A DNA stretch of 64,000 nucleotides from CAYPLH01 sp964411505. GTDB lineage: Bacteria; Bacillota; Clostridia; CAYPLH01; DUMO01. Each line of letters opens with the position of its first letter. Positions within the stretch are counted from its first letter, which is position 1. The stretch spans positions 1 through 64,000 of the forward strand of contig CAYPLH010000005.1 of NCBI GenBank assembly GCA_964411505.1. Direction: 5' to 3'. Under the pieces are notes generated by a model. That model made no database searches and was not told where the DNA came from. It saw nothing but the letters and a program-made list of their open reading frames with translations. The position numbers and the translations under genes were made by a program. Positions 47,547-55,249 of the stretch are shown one piece after another.

Positions 47547-48022
47547 AGTACAATAACCTCCCTGTCATCCTGTTCTTCCTCAGCAAATTCCATACCATAA
47601 TCTTTATATTTTTTCAACACAAAATGGGTAGATGTGCTAAGCACAGAATCTAAAATTGAAAGCTTTTCTGCAACAAACAAAGCTACTTCTTTCATGCTTT
47701 TACCTTCTACAATAACTGTGAGATCAAACCCGCCCGACATAAGATAACAAGATTTCACCTGAGGATATCTACTGATTCTTTCTGCGATTTTGTCAAACCC
47801 TTCTCCTCTTTGAGGTGTCACTTTAACCTCAATTAATGCGGTAACAAGCTCTCTGTCGGTTTTTTCCCAATCCACAAGTGTTTTGTACCCAATAATAACT
47901 TTATCGTCCTCCAGCTTCTTTATAGCAGTTATAATATCTTCAACACTCCTATTAAGCATTACTGCAAGCTGCTCCACATTGTAATTACCATTCTTCTCCA
48001 AAACATCAAGTAATTCGCGCAT
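47543..48022 (-). CDS. Lrp/AsnC-family transcriptional regulator
   Basis: A 159-residue regulator with an N-terminal winged helix-turn-helix (about 1-50) and a C-terminal RAM ligand domain (SCYLMSGGFDLTVIVEGKSM). It probably senses an amino acid and controls the coupled aminotransferase or related genes. GGAGG lies nine bases before the ATG, just beyond the T-box terminator. Coupling of an Lrp protein and an aminotransferase in one T-box transcript suggests control both by tRNA charging and by the free amino acid. Confidence 0.93.
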   Translation of the reverse strand: MRELLDVLEKNGNYNVEQLAVMLNRSVEDIITAIKKLEDDKVIIGYKTLVDWEKTDRELVTALIEVKVTPQRGEGFDKIAERISRYPQVKSCYLMSGGFDLTVIVEGKSMKEVALFVAEKLSILDSVLSTSTHFVLKKYKDYGMEFAEEEQDDREVIVL

Positions 48023-48045
48023 TAAAAAATACCTCCTTTTATTAC

Positions 48046-48300
48046 AAAAATAAAACTCCTTTCGTCAATTAAAGGGACGAAGGAGTTTGTTTTCCGCGGT
48101 ACCACCCTGATTAGCACCTATTAAAGTGCCCACTTTTACCAGTACATTCATACTATCCCCCTATAACGAAGGGTAAACGTCCATCCCCTACTATCAACCT
48201 TATTCAAGGTTAATGTTCTCAGGGAGGAAACTCCGAGGGCTGCCTTCCATATTTTTTACTTACGGGATTCCACCACTTCCCGATTCTCTAAAAAGGTTCC
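48046..48300 (-). promoter_or_regulatory. T-box leader
   Basis: The minus strand contains AGGGTGGTACCGCGG at 48108-48094, the T-box sequence that pairs with the acceptor end of uncharged tRNA. AAACTCC…GGAGTTT with a T-run at 48089-48046 is the terminator. The Stem I apex reads CGGGAAGTGGTGGAATCCCG. Just before the 3' side of Stem I, GGAAGGCAG places GGC at 48244-48242 followed by A, the pattern seen in glycine leaders such as glyQS. GCA (alanine) one base over cannot be excluded. The leader precedes the Lrp-aminotransferase pair and perhaps prfB. Confidence 0.93.
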
Positions 48301-48339
48301 AATATGTACTCTTCCCCATCAATGTTTTTAATATTTTTT

Positions 48340-48500
48340 ATTAAATTAAAAAGTCGGCTACGCCACTTTTTTTCGCTAGGAAACCTTATGGTTCCCTTCG
48401 ACGGATGCTCCGCATCCAAAAAAACCCTCTTTAAAGCAGCAAAGGGGTTTCCCCTTTGCAATCCCCATTGCCTCAAAAAGTATAACTTCCTAGGCAATTA
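48340..48500. repeat. GC-rich intergenic repeat with terminator-like hairpins
   Basis: The stretch contains AAAAAGTCGGCTACGCCACT followed by T-residues, GGATGCTCCGCATCC and GCAAAGGGGTTTCCCCTTTGC, three nested palindromes. Parts recur at 40744-40770 and 45170-45210. A 69-codon frame on the minus strand is probably a by-product of the repeat. It lies between the promoter at 48506 and the T-box. Confidence 0.55.
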
Positions 48501-48505
48501 AAAAT

Positions 48506-48534
48506 ATTATACTTTACTATTATATTATTTGCAA
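48506..48534 (-). promoter_or_regulatory. promoter of the T-box operon
   Basis: TTGCAA (48534-48529) and TATAAT (48511-48506) are 17 bases apart on the minus strand. Transcription would start near 48499, giving a leader of about 480 bases that crosses the GC-rich repeat before the T-box. Confidence 0.65.
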
Positions 48535-48603
48535 GAACTCTTTAAGCATACAGCAAAAAAATTTCCTTTGTTCTTGTTCACACCCCATTGCTTTTTTCGA
48601 AAA

Positions 48604-48680
48604 CAGTTTCAGCAAGGAAAACATTTTTTTTCCCTAAGCTTTTGCTGTAACTAGCTGCGTTTTAAGATGCTTATTCACTT
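48604..48680. repeat. partial copy of palindromic repeat B
   Basis: CAGTTTCAGCAAGGAAAACA and TAAGCTTTTGCTGTAACTAG match the two arms of the complete palindrome at 53325-53514 with the middle deleted. It sits just downstream of the DivIVA-like gene and could fold as its terminator. Confidence 0.55.
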
Positions 48681-48715
48681 AATTTTGTAAGGCATGTGAA
48701 CATTAATTTTCCTTT

Positions 48716-49219
48716 TTAAAGCATTTCGCCTGTAAAAGCAGCGGCTTCTTCTTTAGATTCTTCTTCTGTGATGGCCTTGAAAGCTTCATGCTCAATCAGC
48801 ACCTCAAGCTTGCTGTCAAAATCTTTAAGAACGTTAGAAACCAAACCTTTTAGATTCTTAACCTGCTCTCTTATATCTACTAGTTTCTCCTTCTCATGCT
48901 CTATGATGCTCTCTAAGCTCTTCTTTTCCTCATTAGCCTGTAATTTTGCCTCTTCGACAATATTCATAGCCTTTTCTTGAGCTTTGATTAATGCATCTGC
49001 AATTTTCTCTCTCTCACGTGAAACTTCTTCAGCTTTTTCAGATAATTGAACATATTTTACATTAATCTGCTTGTACTGCTCTTTTAATGCCAGTCTTTCA
49101 TTATCCTTTTCCTTAAGCTTTTCTTCAAACTCCTGTAATATCTTTTCTATGTACACATTTACATCAGTCTTGTTAAATCCACCTAGGAAACAAGTCCTAA
49201 ATCTTTTTTCTCCAGCCAT
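48716..49219 (-). CDS. DivIVA-like coiled-coil protein
   Basis: A 167-residue protein whose N-terminus (FRTCFLGGFNKTDVNVYIEK) resembles the membrane-curvature-sensing head of DivIVA/GpsB proteins. A long coiled coil rich in Glu and Lys (about 25-135) and an acidic tail follow. It probably localises to septa or poles and recruits cell-division or wall factors, but it is not close enough to name as DivIVA or GpsB. TTGGAGG precedes the ATG. It is transcribed alone and is divergent from the phosphodiester-glycosidase-like gene. Confidence 0.75.
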   Translation of the reverse strand: MAGEKRFRTCFLGGFNKTDVNVYIEKILQEFEEKLKEKDNERLALKEQYKQINVKYVQLSEKAEEVSREREKIADALIKAQEKAMNIVEEAKLQANEEKKSLESIIEHEKEKLVDIREQVKNLKGLVSNVLKDFDSKLEVLIEHEAFKAITEEESKEEAAAFTGEML

Positions 49220-49382
49220 TTTCTAAAACCTCCAAACACTCTTATTAAGTGTATATATTCAATATTTTTATTAAAAATCCTTCTTATAACTAATAAAAAT
49301 CATTTACTATGCTTTAAAAAAATAATAATTACTGTATAATAAGTATTAAACAAATTGCTTTATAAAGGGATGGTCAATAATA

Positions 49383-50510
49383 GTGAAGGTTTCAGAAAAA
49401 AATAAACAACATAGAAAAAACAGTCGAAGGCGATCTTCTCATAGCCCAAAAGCAGCAAATAAGGCTCCAAGAAAGACTAAAAACCGAGCAAAAAGAAAAA
49501 GTATGAAAAAAGCTCTTTTTGACCTTAAGAGAAAGATCCCATGGATGGCTATTGTAAAATTCGTTGCTTTTCAGTTGGTATTTGCCGCTATTACAATGCC
49601 ACTTTTAATTTTCTATGGACCCTTTGGAAATATAAAAAATACAATTGTTGGGACCTCATGGGCAACTTGGAAGCACCAATATATCGCTAAATTTTTCTTG
49701 TCAGACAGTGCTATTGAGCGGATTGTAGGAAGTGAATTCGCTGAGGATCTTGGTGAAGACATAATAGATATCAATATTGATCCTAATCCTATAAATAAAA
49801 TTGAGGTTATAAATATAGAGGGTGGTATTCTTTCGGGTAAACTTATTAAAGTGTATGACCCGACTAGAGTCAAGGTTGGATATTCAAGTCAGCTGCCTTC
49901 TGAAGGTGAACCAACAAGTACTATTGCACAGCGGTATGGTGCTGTCGCAGCCATTAATGCTGGTGGGCTAGTTGATAAAAACTGGACAGGGGTAGGTGAG
50001 CCTTATGGAGTAATAATTCACAATGGTAATATTATATATAACGATACTCAACTAGGTGAAAGGGTTGAGATAATAGGCTTTAGGGACAACGGTATGCTTG
50101 TTGTCGGCAAATACACTCTTGAGGTTCTTAAAGAAATGAGTGTTAATGAAGCTATAACCTTCGGACCAACTCTTATATTAAATGGCAAACCAGCTATAAC
50201 AGGAAATAATGATGGTGGTTGGGGTATCGCACCACGAACTGCCATAGGGCAGACTATAGATGGCGTTGTACTCTTACTTGTAATCGATGGAAGGTCGGTA
50301 ACATCCGGATTTGGGGCTACACTAAGAGATGTGCAGGATATATTACTTGAAAATGGAGCATATAATGCTGCAAATCTTGACGGTGGTTCTTCCACTACTA
50401 TGTATTATAATGGGAAAGTAATAAACGAGCCAAGTGACAGTCTAGGAGAACGAAGTGTTCCGTCCATATTTATGGTATTACCTGATGGAAGGGAGAGTAG
50501 TAGAGAATGA
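49383..50510 (+). CDS. phosphodiester glycosidase (NAGPA-domain) membrane protein
   Basis: This 375-residue protein has a very basic N-terminus (about 1-45), a membrane segment (about 52-78) and an extracellular domain of the NAGPA/phosphodiester glycosidase family. Family motifs in view are AAINAGGLVD, PRTAIGQT, LLVIDGRSV and AANLDGGSSTTMYYNGK near the end. The family cleaves or modifies sugar phosphodiesters in wall or exopolysaccharide metabolism; the substrate here is unknown. The start is a GTG at 49383 with AAAGGGATGG upstream. Its stop overlaps the next gene in an ATGA arrangement, so the two are translated together. Confidence 0.8.
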   Translation: MKVSEKNKQHRKNSRRRSSHSPKAANKAPRKTKNRAKRKSMKKALFDLKRKIPWMAIVKFVAFQLVFAAITMPLLIFYGPFGNIKNTIVGTSWATWKHQYIAKFFLSDSAIERIVGSEFAEDLGEDIIDINIDPNPINKIEVINIEGGILSGKLIKVYDPTRVKVGYSSQLPSEGEPTSTIAQRYGAVAAINAGGLVDKNWTGVGEPYGVIIHNGNIIYNDTQLGERVEIIGFRDNGMLVVGKYTLEVLKEMSVNEAITFGPTLILNGKPAITGNNDGGWGIAPRTAIGQTIDGVVLLLVIDGRSVTSGFGATLRDVQDILLENGAYNAANLDGGSSTTMYYNGKVINEPSDSLGERSVPSIFMVLPDGRESSRE

Positions 50511-51610
50511 ACAATTTTTTTAGAAAATCAGCTAAAATTTATAAATGGATTCTGATATCTGTTATTATACAGTTTTTAGTCCTCCTTTTTATCAATAATG
50601 TTTTTCTTGTTAAAAAAGTCGATAGAGATTCGATGAACATGAGCGAATATGAAGAAAGCAACAAAAGCCACGACTTACGAAAAGGTGAAATAATTAAACT
50701 AGCGCTCCCCGATGGAGCAACAGAGTGCAAAGTGTCCTTTGATGGGAGTCACGCAGCATTTCTCAAGGATAATAAGATAGAAATAATTAACTTAGAAAGC
50801 AAAGTTAACGTTTATACTATGGATAACAGCTTTCTAGCTGTTGACCGCATTAGAGACAGACAATCCTTTGATGCTGTCATCTCATACTTTGAATGGCTAA
50901 ACGACAGAAACACCCTGATTTATTCTGTACATGCTCCAGACACAGAAGATGGTGTAGTACAGCTTGCCACCTATAATATTGAAACTGATAGGCTTCATGG
51001 TTTTCCTCCTGCTATGTACAAGCTACCATCAGGAAGTAAAGCTGTAGATATTAAGTATTCTACAAAAACAAACGTCATATATATGAAAGTTAAAACAAAT
51101 GCTAATGTTGCTGATATATACAGGTATAACATATTAGATCAGATTTCTTATGTTTTTAGTACTGATAGCTCCATATCCTTCTTTAAATTTAGTCTGACAG
51201 ACCATTTTGTTTTTCAGGATAAAAAGAACAATCTATCAGTATGGGATGGGGAAATTTCAGAAATAATACCTTTATCTATAGAAAAAAGCATTATGCTTTT
51301 AGGTGTGGGAGACAATGACTATATTTTTGTGGGAGAGATCGACGCAGACTCTGTTATTAAGATATACTATGGTAAGTTTGATCAACCTTTTTTAGAATGG
51401 AACTCTATGGATCCCGGTAAACCAATTTCAAAAGATAACATTCTTACGACTGACAGCGGAAAAATATTTGAGTTAAATCGGAACTTGCATTGCCTTTATG
51501 AAATTCCTTCAAATAAAAAAATCGAATTCACAGGTGAGTTTTTGTATGTTACCGATAAATTCATAATTAGCACCGAAAATAATGAGCTTTTAGCTTATCA
51601 ATATAAATAA
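50507..51610 (+). CDS. membrane-anchored protein of unknown function
   Basis: I do not recognise this 367-residue protein. It has an N-terminal membrane segment (about 13-33) and an extracellular region rich in beta-strands with repeated patterns such as IYMKVKTN and YIFVGEID, which suggests a beta-propeller-like fold. It overlaps the NAGPA-domain gene by four bases and is probably its partner at the cell surface. No catalytic motif is visible. Confidence 0.7.
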   Translation: MNNFFRKSAKIYKWILISVIIQFLVLLFINNVFLVKKVDRDSMNMSEYEESNKSHDLRKGEIIKLALPDGATECKVSFDGSHAAFLKDNKIEIINLESKVNVYTMDNSFLAVDRIRDRQSFDAVISYFEWLNDRNTLIYSVHAPDTEDGVVQLATYNIETDRLHGFPPAMYKLPSGSKAVDIKYSTKTNVIYMKVKTNANVADIYRYNILDQISYVFSTDSSISFFKFSLTDHFVFQDKKNNLSVWDGEISEIIPLSIEKSIMLLGVGDNDYIFVGEIDADSVIKIYYGKFDQPFLEWNSMDPGKPISKDNILTTDSGKIFELNRNLHCLYEIPSNKKIEFTGEFLYVTDKFIISTENNELLAYQYK

Positions 51611-51944
51611 CTGAAAGAAAGACAGTGTAATGGCCTTCTCCTTGCATAGCTAAAATCATAATGTCCCGAACACCGGACTTAACAAATGTGTTTTTCATGA
51701 GTGTTCTTAAAAATAGTTTGTGTTTCAGGTTTTTTTATTTGGGTAAATATATTTTAAATATTAATATATACTAAAAGTACAGTAAAAAATATAAGCATTC
51801 GATACCTTTTTCAGCAATAACCAGTTTATATTTTTCACTATGATACTTAATAGTATGATTATAACCCGGAATAATCACCAAGTGACTTTCTATGGGAAGC
51901 AATTATAATAAGTAATTTTACAAACAATACTGGAGGTTTTAAAA
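51611..51944. other. intergenic region before trxA
   Basis: This AT-rich region of 334 bases contains no supported gene. A GGAGG ribosome site for trxA lies at its end. I see no strong promoter pair; the palindrome-like ATACTTAATAGTAT at about 51844-51857 may be an operator. Confidence 0.35.
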
Positions 51945-52274
51945 ATGGCAAGTGATAAAGTTGAAATTTTTACTACAGATAATTTTGACAGTGAAGTGCT
52001 AAATTCGGATAAACCTGTTCTCGTGGATTTTTGGGCTGAATGGTGTGGTCCTTGCAGAGCAGTTACTCCAATAATTGAAGAATTGGCTTCAGATTTTGAT
52101 GGAAGAGCTAAAATCGGGAAGGTAAATATTGAAGAGCAAGGTGATCTGGCGACCAAGTTCAGAATAATGAGTATTCCTACTATTATACTATTTAAAAATG
52201 GGCAAATTGCAGAAAAAGTCATAGGTGCAAGACCAAAAGCTGAGCTTACTAAAATTATTGAGAACAACCTTTAG
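51945..52274 (+). CDS. trxA: thioredoxin
   Basis: This 109-residue protein is a standard thioredoxin with WCGPC at residues 33-37 (redox Cys34 and Cys37), VLVDFWA before it and the cis-proline segment MSIPTIILF. It reduces protein disulfides using thioredoxin reductase, which is not encoded nearby. GGAGG lies upstream of the ATG, and a palindromic terminator-like element follows. Confidence 0.97.
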   Translation: MASDKVEIFTTDNFDSEVLNSDKPVLVDFWAEWCGPCRAVTPIIEELASDFDGRAKIGKVNIEEQGDLATKFRIMSIPTIILFKNGQIAEKVIGARPKAELTKIIENNL

Positions 52275-52310
52275 AAAATTAATTTAGTGCTCTAGAACTT
52301 TTTTAATGAA

Positions 52311-52370
52311 TAATGATATGTGTAGTAGCAGCTCAAATTGATTTGCTACACCATATCATTATAGTTTTTT
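52311..52370 (+). repeat. short copy of palindromic repeat A, acting as trxA terminator
   Basis: TAATGATATGTGTAG and TGCTACACCATATCATTA form a stem followed by TTTTTTG. The ends match the outer arms of the longer palindromes at 55022-55221 and 57302-57507 (ATGATATAGTGTAGCA), so this looks like an internally deleted copy now serving as a terminator. Confidence 0.65.
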
Positions 52371-52439
52371 GACCAAATAGTTTTGACCAACTTGATCATA
52401 AAATTAAAAGCCAATGACCCCAAAATGCAAAGGAAAGTA

Positions 52440-53261
52440 ATGACGCTAGGAAAACCCAAGTTATATGATTTTTTGAAAAAATTATATGATAGATTTATTT
52501 TTGATGAAGTTCCAGCTTTGTCCTCACAACTTAGCTATTCGCTTGTTCTCGCATTCTTTCCCTTTCTGATATTTGTCCTTACTCTTGTCGGGTATACTCC
52601 GCTTACCAATGAAAGAGTTTTAAGCGGACTTGTTGGTATTCTGCCTGATGCAACCTATCACATGGTAATAGACATTACAAAGGATATTCTAATCAAAAGA
52701 AGTAGTACGCTTTTGTCAATAAGCATGCTGGGTACATTGTGGGCCTCATCCAATGGAATTTCAGCTTTGATAATAGCATTCAACAAAGCATACAACCATG
52801 CTGAAAGCCGACATTTTATTATGGTTAAGTCAATGACAATCTTTTATACAATAGGACTAGCACTTGTTATAATTATAATTTTCTTCCTTATAATCTTTGG
52901 AGAAGTGATTGGGAAATATATATTCGAGGCAGCAGGCTATTCATATTACTTTAGAAGAATCTGGAACATAGTCCGGTACATCGTATCACTGCTTTTTGTT
53001 TTTATTGTTATTTTGATGTTGTATTATTTTTTACCTAATAAAAAACTCTGTTTCAAGGAGGTAATACCTGGATCTATTTTTTCTACAATCGCATGGGTTG
53101 GAATTTCACTGGCATTTTCTTTTTATATAAACAACTTTACCGGATATACTGCTACTTATGGGAGCATAGGTGGGATACTTATACTTTTGTTATGGTTGTA
53201 CTGGAGCAGTGTTATTTTAATCATGGGTGTAGAGCTAAATGCTGTGCTGGTGGAAAAATAG
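52440..53261 (+). CDS. YihY/UPF0761-family membrane protein
   Basis: The protein has about 273 residues with six predicted membrane segments and the family landmarks (SSQLSYSLVLAFFPFLIF, LWASSNGISALIIAFNKAY, GSIGGILILLLWLYWSSVILIMGVELNA). The family was once called RNase BN, which is now considered a misassignment; its function is unknown, possibly transport. I prefer the ATG at 52440 with AAAGGAAAG directly upstream; a TTG at 52383 would add 19 residues but lacks a ribosome site. It is downstream of trxA and separated from it by the palindromic terminator. Confidence 0.85.
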   Translation: MTLGKPKLYDFLKKLYDRFIFDEVPALSSQLSYSLVLAFFPFLIFVLTLVGYTPLTNERVLSGLVGILPDATYHMVIDITKDILIKRSSTLLSISMLGTLWASSNGISALIIAFNKAYNHAESRHFIMVKSMTIFYTIGLALVIIIIFFLIIFGEVIGKYIFEAAGYSYYFRRIWNIVRYIVSLLFVFIVILMLYYFLPNKKLCFKEVIPGSIFSTIAWVGISLAFSFYINNFTGYTATYGSIGGILILLLWLYWSSVILIMGVELNAVLVEK

Positions 53262-53636
53262 TTAAGTATTATTACCGGTAGAGTATTTCCCTATGGCATA
53301 TAAAATCTAAGTTGGATCCATTAAGTGAACAATCATTTCTAATACAGCTAGTTACAGCGAAGCTTAGGAAAACACAGTTTAAAATGACTTAGAGTTTAGT
53401 AATGTCCGTGCTGTCTGAACAAAGTGAGTTCACGGAATTACTTAACGAGAAGGCATTTTAAACTGAATGTTTTCCTTGCTGAAGCTGTATTGCAGTATTA
53501 GAGATGTTGTTCACAAAACAATTGGGTGTGAACAGCAACAAAAAAGAACAATTAGCTTTTTAAAAGCTCTTTTGTGTTGCGTATAATATTTCTTTTATTA
53601 TATAATATGATTATTACATTAAAGGTCGGAGGTTTC
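53262..53636. other. intergenic region with repeat B and the carboxypeptidase promoter region
   Basis: This 375-base gap is mostly the palindromic repeat listed at 53325-53514. After it, TATAAT at 53582-53587 may be the -10 box for the carboxypeptidase gene, although no good -35 partner is seen 17 bases upstream. Confidence 0.4.
53325..53514. repeat. complete palindromic repeat B (about 190 bp)
   Basis: The left arm begins GTGAACAATCATTTCTAATA and the right arm ends with the near-complement (TATTAGAGATGTTGTTCAC). Inner pairs include GGAAAAC/GTTTTCC, AGTTTAAAATG/CATTTTAAACT and CCGTG/CACGG. Fragments of the same arms occur at about 1940, 38555 and 48604. No transposase gene is inside, so a MITE-like non-autonomous element is the best reading. 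Confidence 0.7.
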
Positions 53637-54953
53637 ATGTTTATAAACTACTTAAAATCCCAGATCCTAAAATGCTTTCCGAACCGTAAAGCATTTTTCT
53701 CAAAAGTAAAAATAGAAATTATGGCTGTCTATGCACTAGTCATAGCTGTTATTCTGACCGGTTTTGATTTGAGTGCTTGTGCAACTCCAAAAAAGATCGA
53801 AATTGCAGCTGAATCTGCCATACTTATTGAATCCCGTAGAGGGCAAATAATGTACGAAAAAGAACCTGATAAAAAACTACATATATCAAGTGCAAATAAA
53901 ATAATGACAGCGCTGCTTACTATTGAACATGGGAATCTTGATTCAGATGTGACTGTCAGCAAGGAAGCTGCCAATGCAGAAGGTTCTCTACTTTGGCTTA
54001 AAGTAGGCGAAAAGTATAATGTGCGTCAATTGGTAAGTACAATATTACTAACATCAGCTAATGATGCCTCTCAGGCATTAGCTGAGCATGTTGGTGGAGA
54101 CACTGTAAAATTTACTGAATTAATGAATAAAAAGGCAGCTGACCTCGGACTTAATAATACACATTTTGAAAATCCAACAGGACTACTAAATGAAAATCAA
54201 TATACAACTGCACGGGATCTTGCAGCACTTGTAAAGTATGCAATCACTAATCCAACCTTCAACTCTATGTTTGCATATAGAGGTATGACATGGATTGATG
54301 GAGATAAATATGATTATTTTATTAACGGCAACGAAATGTTTCGACTTTATGACTCTACCGATGGTGGTAAAACAGGATTTAATCATCCTTCAAAGCATAC
54401 CGCAATTACAACTGCAAGAGAAAACGCACAAAGACTTATTTGTATAGTTTTAGATACACCACAGCAAAGCTTGTATGATGATTCGATAAAGCTTCTTGAT
54501 TATGGTTTTGAATATTACACATCAGATATACTGGTTTTTAGAAATCAAACAATCAATAAATCATTAATGGTAGGCAATACTGAGGTTAACCTTGTAAGCA
54601 ATCAGGATATACTTTACACCCATCCTATTGATGATAGCATAGATGTAATAAAAGAGATTAAGTTCAATGTTCCTGAAAAAATTACTCCCCCTGTAACTAG
54701 GGAAACTGTTATCGGGACGGCCAGTTATACATTATATGATGATACTCAAATCAATGTGCCTCTTTATCCAGACAAAGCAGTTCACTTGCAGGAGACACCG
54801 TCATCCCTATTTTTAAACAGGCTTAAGGAAAATAAGGATCTATATTATCTTCTCCTAATTCTTATTGCCATGGAAGCTCTAATTTTGATTTATCACTTCA
54901 TTCGGTTAATAAGAAAATTGATAATGAATTTAAAGCATCAGGTAAAAGGATAA
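53637..54953 (+). CDS. D-alanyl-D-alanine carboxypeptidase (DacF-like, peptidase S11)
   Basis: A 438-residue penicillin-binding protein that trims the pentapeptide of peptidoglycan. Active-site motifs are SANK (SxxK), SAND (SxN) and GGKTG (KTG). An N-terminal membrane/signal segment (about residues 28-46) and a C-terminal membrane segment (about 398-420) anchor it on the outer face. I start at the ATG at 53637, four bases after GGAGG; the frame reaching 53574 would run through the apparent -10 region. It could belong to the sporulation-type DacF group, but this is not proven. Confidence 0.92.
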   Translation: MFINYLKSQILKCFPNRKAFFSKVKIEIMAVYALVIAVILTGFDLSACATPKKIEIAAESAILIESRRGQIMYEKEPDKKLHISSANKIMTALLTIEHGNLDSDVTVSKEAANAEGSLLWLKVGEKYNVRQLVSTILLTSANDASQALAEHVGGDTVKFTELMNKKAADLGLNNTHFENPTGLLNENQYTTARDLAALVKYAITNPTFNSMFAYRGMTWIDGDKYDYFINGNEMFRLYDSTDGGKTGFNHPSKHTAITTARENAQRLICIVLDTPQQSLYDDSIKLLDYGFEYYTSDILVFRNQTINKSLMVGNTEVNLVSNQDILYTHPIDDSIDVIKEIKFNVPEKITPPVTRETVIGTASYTLYDDTQINVPLYPDKAVHLQETPSSLFLNRLKENKDLYYLLLILIAMEALILIYHFIRLIRKLIMNLKHQVKG

Positions 54954-55021
54954 TCAAACACATAAAGCTCTCTTCCTATTATATGTGAAAGCCTAAAATC
55001 CATTTTTTTTTTGAAAAGTAA

Positions 55022-55221
55022 TAATGGTACAGTGTAGCAAAAAGAACAACTTTATTCTGATAGAAAACTGAGATCTAGGAATGCAAAAATGTGTAAAAGC
55101 ATGTTATTATTTTAGCTTTTATGCACCACGGATGGTGCATAAAAGCGTTAGTATTTTTATATTCCGAGATCCGTTGGGTTTTCCTAAATAGTCAGCCTGT
55201 TGATCTGTTGCTACCGCACAT
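55022..55221. repeat. palindromic repeat A, copy 1
   Basis: Outer ends are CAGTGTAGCAAAAAGAACAA and CTGTTGCTAC; the centre is the perfect hairpin TGCACCACGGATGGTGCA inside TTTTATGC/GCATAAAA. It is about 80 percent similar by eye to the copy at 57302-57507, with compensating base changes in the central stem. It lies between two convergent genes. Confidence 0.75.
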
Positions 55222-55249
55222 AACTCTTCACAAAAAGCAGATTGAAATT

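Noticed and set aside
48288..48497. 69-codon minus-strand frame upstream of the T-box
   Set aside because: It consists of nested palindromes of a dispersed intergenic repeat and runs into the T-box leader; no ribosome site supports translation.
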